Assembly (NCBI RefSeq): GCF_052119585.1
Contig: NZ_JBGQOJ010000002.1
Span: 186,001-250,000, forward strand
Direction: 5' to 3'
Source: JBGQOJ01 sp052119585
GTDB lineage: Bacteria > Pseudomonadota > Alphaproteobacteria > Rhodobacterales > Rhodobacteraceae
Length of the DNA: 64,000 nucleotides
Of the stretch, positions 63,809 through 64,000 are shown in pieces. The notes beneath the pieces are model-generated. The model saw nothing but the letters and a program-made list of their open reading frames with translations. It ran no database searches and was not told where the DNA came from. The translations under genes and the position numbers were made by a program. Within the stretch, counting starts at the first letter, position 1; each line of letters starts with the position of its first letter.

Positions 63809-64000
63809 ACATGTCCACCTGGGCTATCCGAACGCCGGTCCCGACCCTTGCCCTGTTTCTGGTCCTGTGCATCATCGGCATGGTCAGCTTTTTCGGGCTG
63901 CCCGTCACCCAGTTCCCCAACATCGACGTGCCGATCATCAAGGTCAGCGTCAACCAGTCCGGCGCGGCCCCGTCCGAAATCGCCAGCCAGATCGTCAAAC
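63805..64000 (+). CDS. RND efflux permease, second system (3' part outside window)
   Basis: The first 65 codons are present: 'MNMSTWAIRTPVPTLALFLVL', then 'GLPVTQFPNIDVPIIKV', the standard N-terminus of AcrB/HAE permeases with the first membrane segment at about 12-32. The coding frame continues past the window edge. Confidence 0.9.
   Translation, partial: MNMSTWAIRTPVPTLALFLVLCIIGMVSFFGLPVTQFPNIDVPIIKVSVNQSGAAPSEIASQIVK

Overview
The window looks like chromosome of an alphaproteobacterium of the family Rhodobacteraceae (Roseobacter/Rhodobacter type), GC-rich and densely coded. The block dusB-ntrB-ntrC-ntrY-ntrX-trkA-trkH-hfq-hflX, the fused ispDF gene, an NtrC without the sigma-54 contact motif, a HemB without the zinc-site cysteines and a ureDABCEFG cluster all fit that family. 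No rRNA, tRNA, CRISPR array, transposase or integrase was seen.

Layout. 1-2210 is the 5' part of a large protein with four tandem domains of about 165 residues (minus strand; its 3' end lies outside the window). 2.6-6.8 kb is an RND efflux pair with an operator-like palindrome over its promoter. 6.9-8.5 kb has a secreted helical protein, an FNR-like box and a broken marR/emrB gene. 8.7-10.1 kb encodes a diheme cytochrome c and a cytochrome c'. 10.2-12.8 kb holds hpt, ratA and an MmgE/PrpD gene. 12.8-28.3 kb is the nitrogen and potassium block: amt, pncC-pgpA-ispDF, then dusB-ntrBC, ntrYX, trkAH, hfq and hflX. 28.4-37.8 kb has a penicillin acylase family protein, a 3-hydroxyisobutyrate dehydrogenase family enzyme, a YSC84 lipoprotein, hemB, a membrane protein and mfd.

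37.8-44.0 kb is the urease operon, split between ureC and ureE by two small DUF1127 genes. 44.4-46.5 kb has a FAD oxidase and an orphan LuxR regulator, followed by a probable small-RNA locus. 46.9-48.6 kb is rpsB-tsf. 48.8-54.8 kb has an alpha/beta hydrolase, psuK-psuG, a DUF502 protein, a LysE exporter, a patatin and 3-hydroxybutyrate dehydrogenase. A second likely small RNA sits at about 54.9 kb. 55.1-62.0 kb has a YejA-like binding protein, an entericidin, an XRE-cupin regulator, an acyl-CoA ligase/FrnE/MFS operon and a glyoxalase II-like hydrolase. The window ends in a second RND efflux operon with a divergent GbsR/MarR regulator and a clear operator.

The strongest connecting theme is nitrogen. 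The Ntr regulators, the ammonium transporter and urease lie within 32 kb. A TGCC-N9-GGCA palindrome with an AT-rich centre occurs twice, 31 bp apart, upstream of amt and once upstream of dusB-ntrBC, with a weaker copy upstream of ureD. This suggests a local NtrC regulon. Other points that stand out are the conserved leader on the twin DUF1127 genes, a well-formed promoter-hairpin-terminator sRNA locus, and a short motif repeated at least nine times in intergenic sequence, mostly at gene ends.
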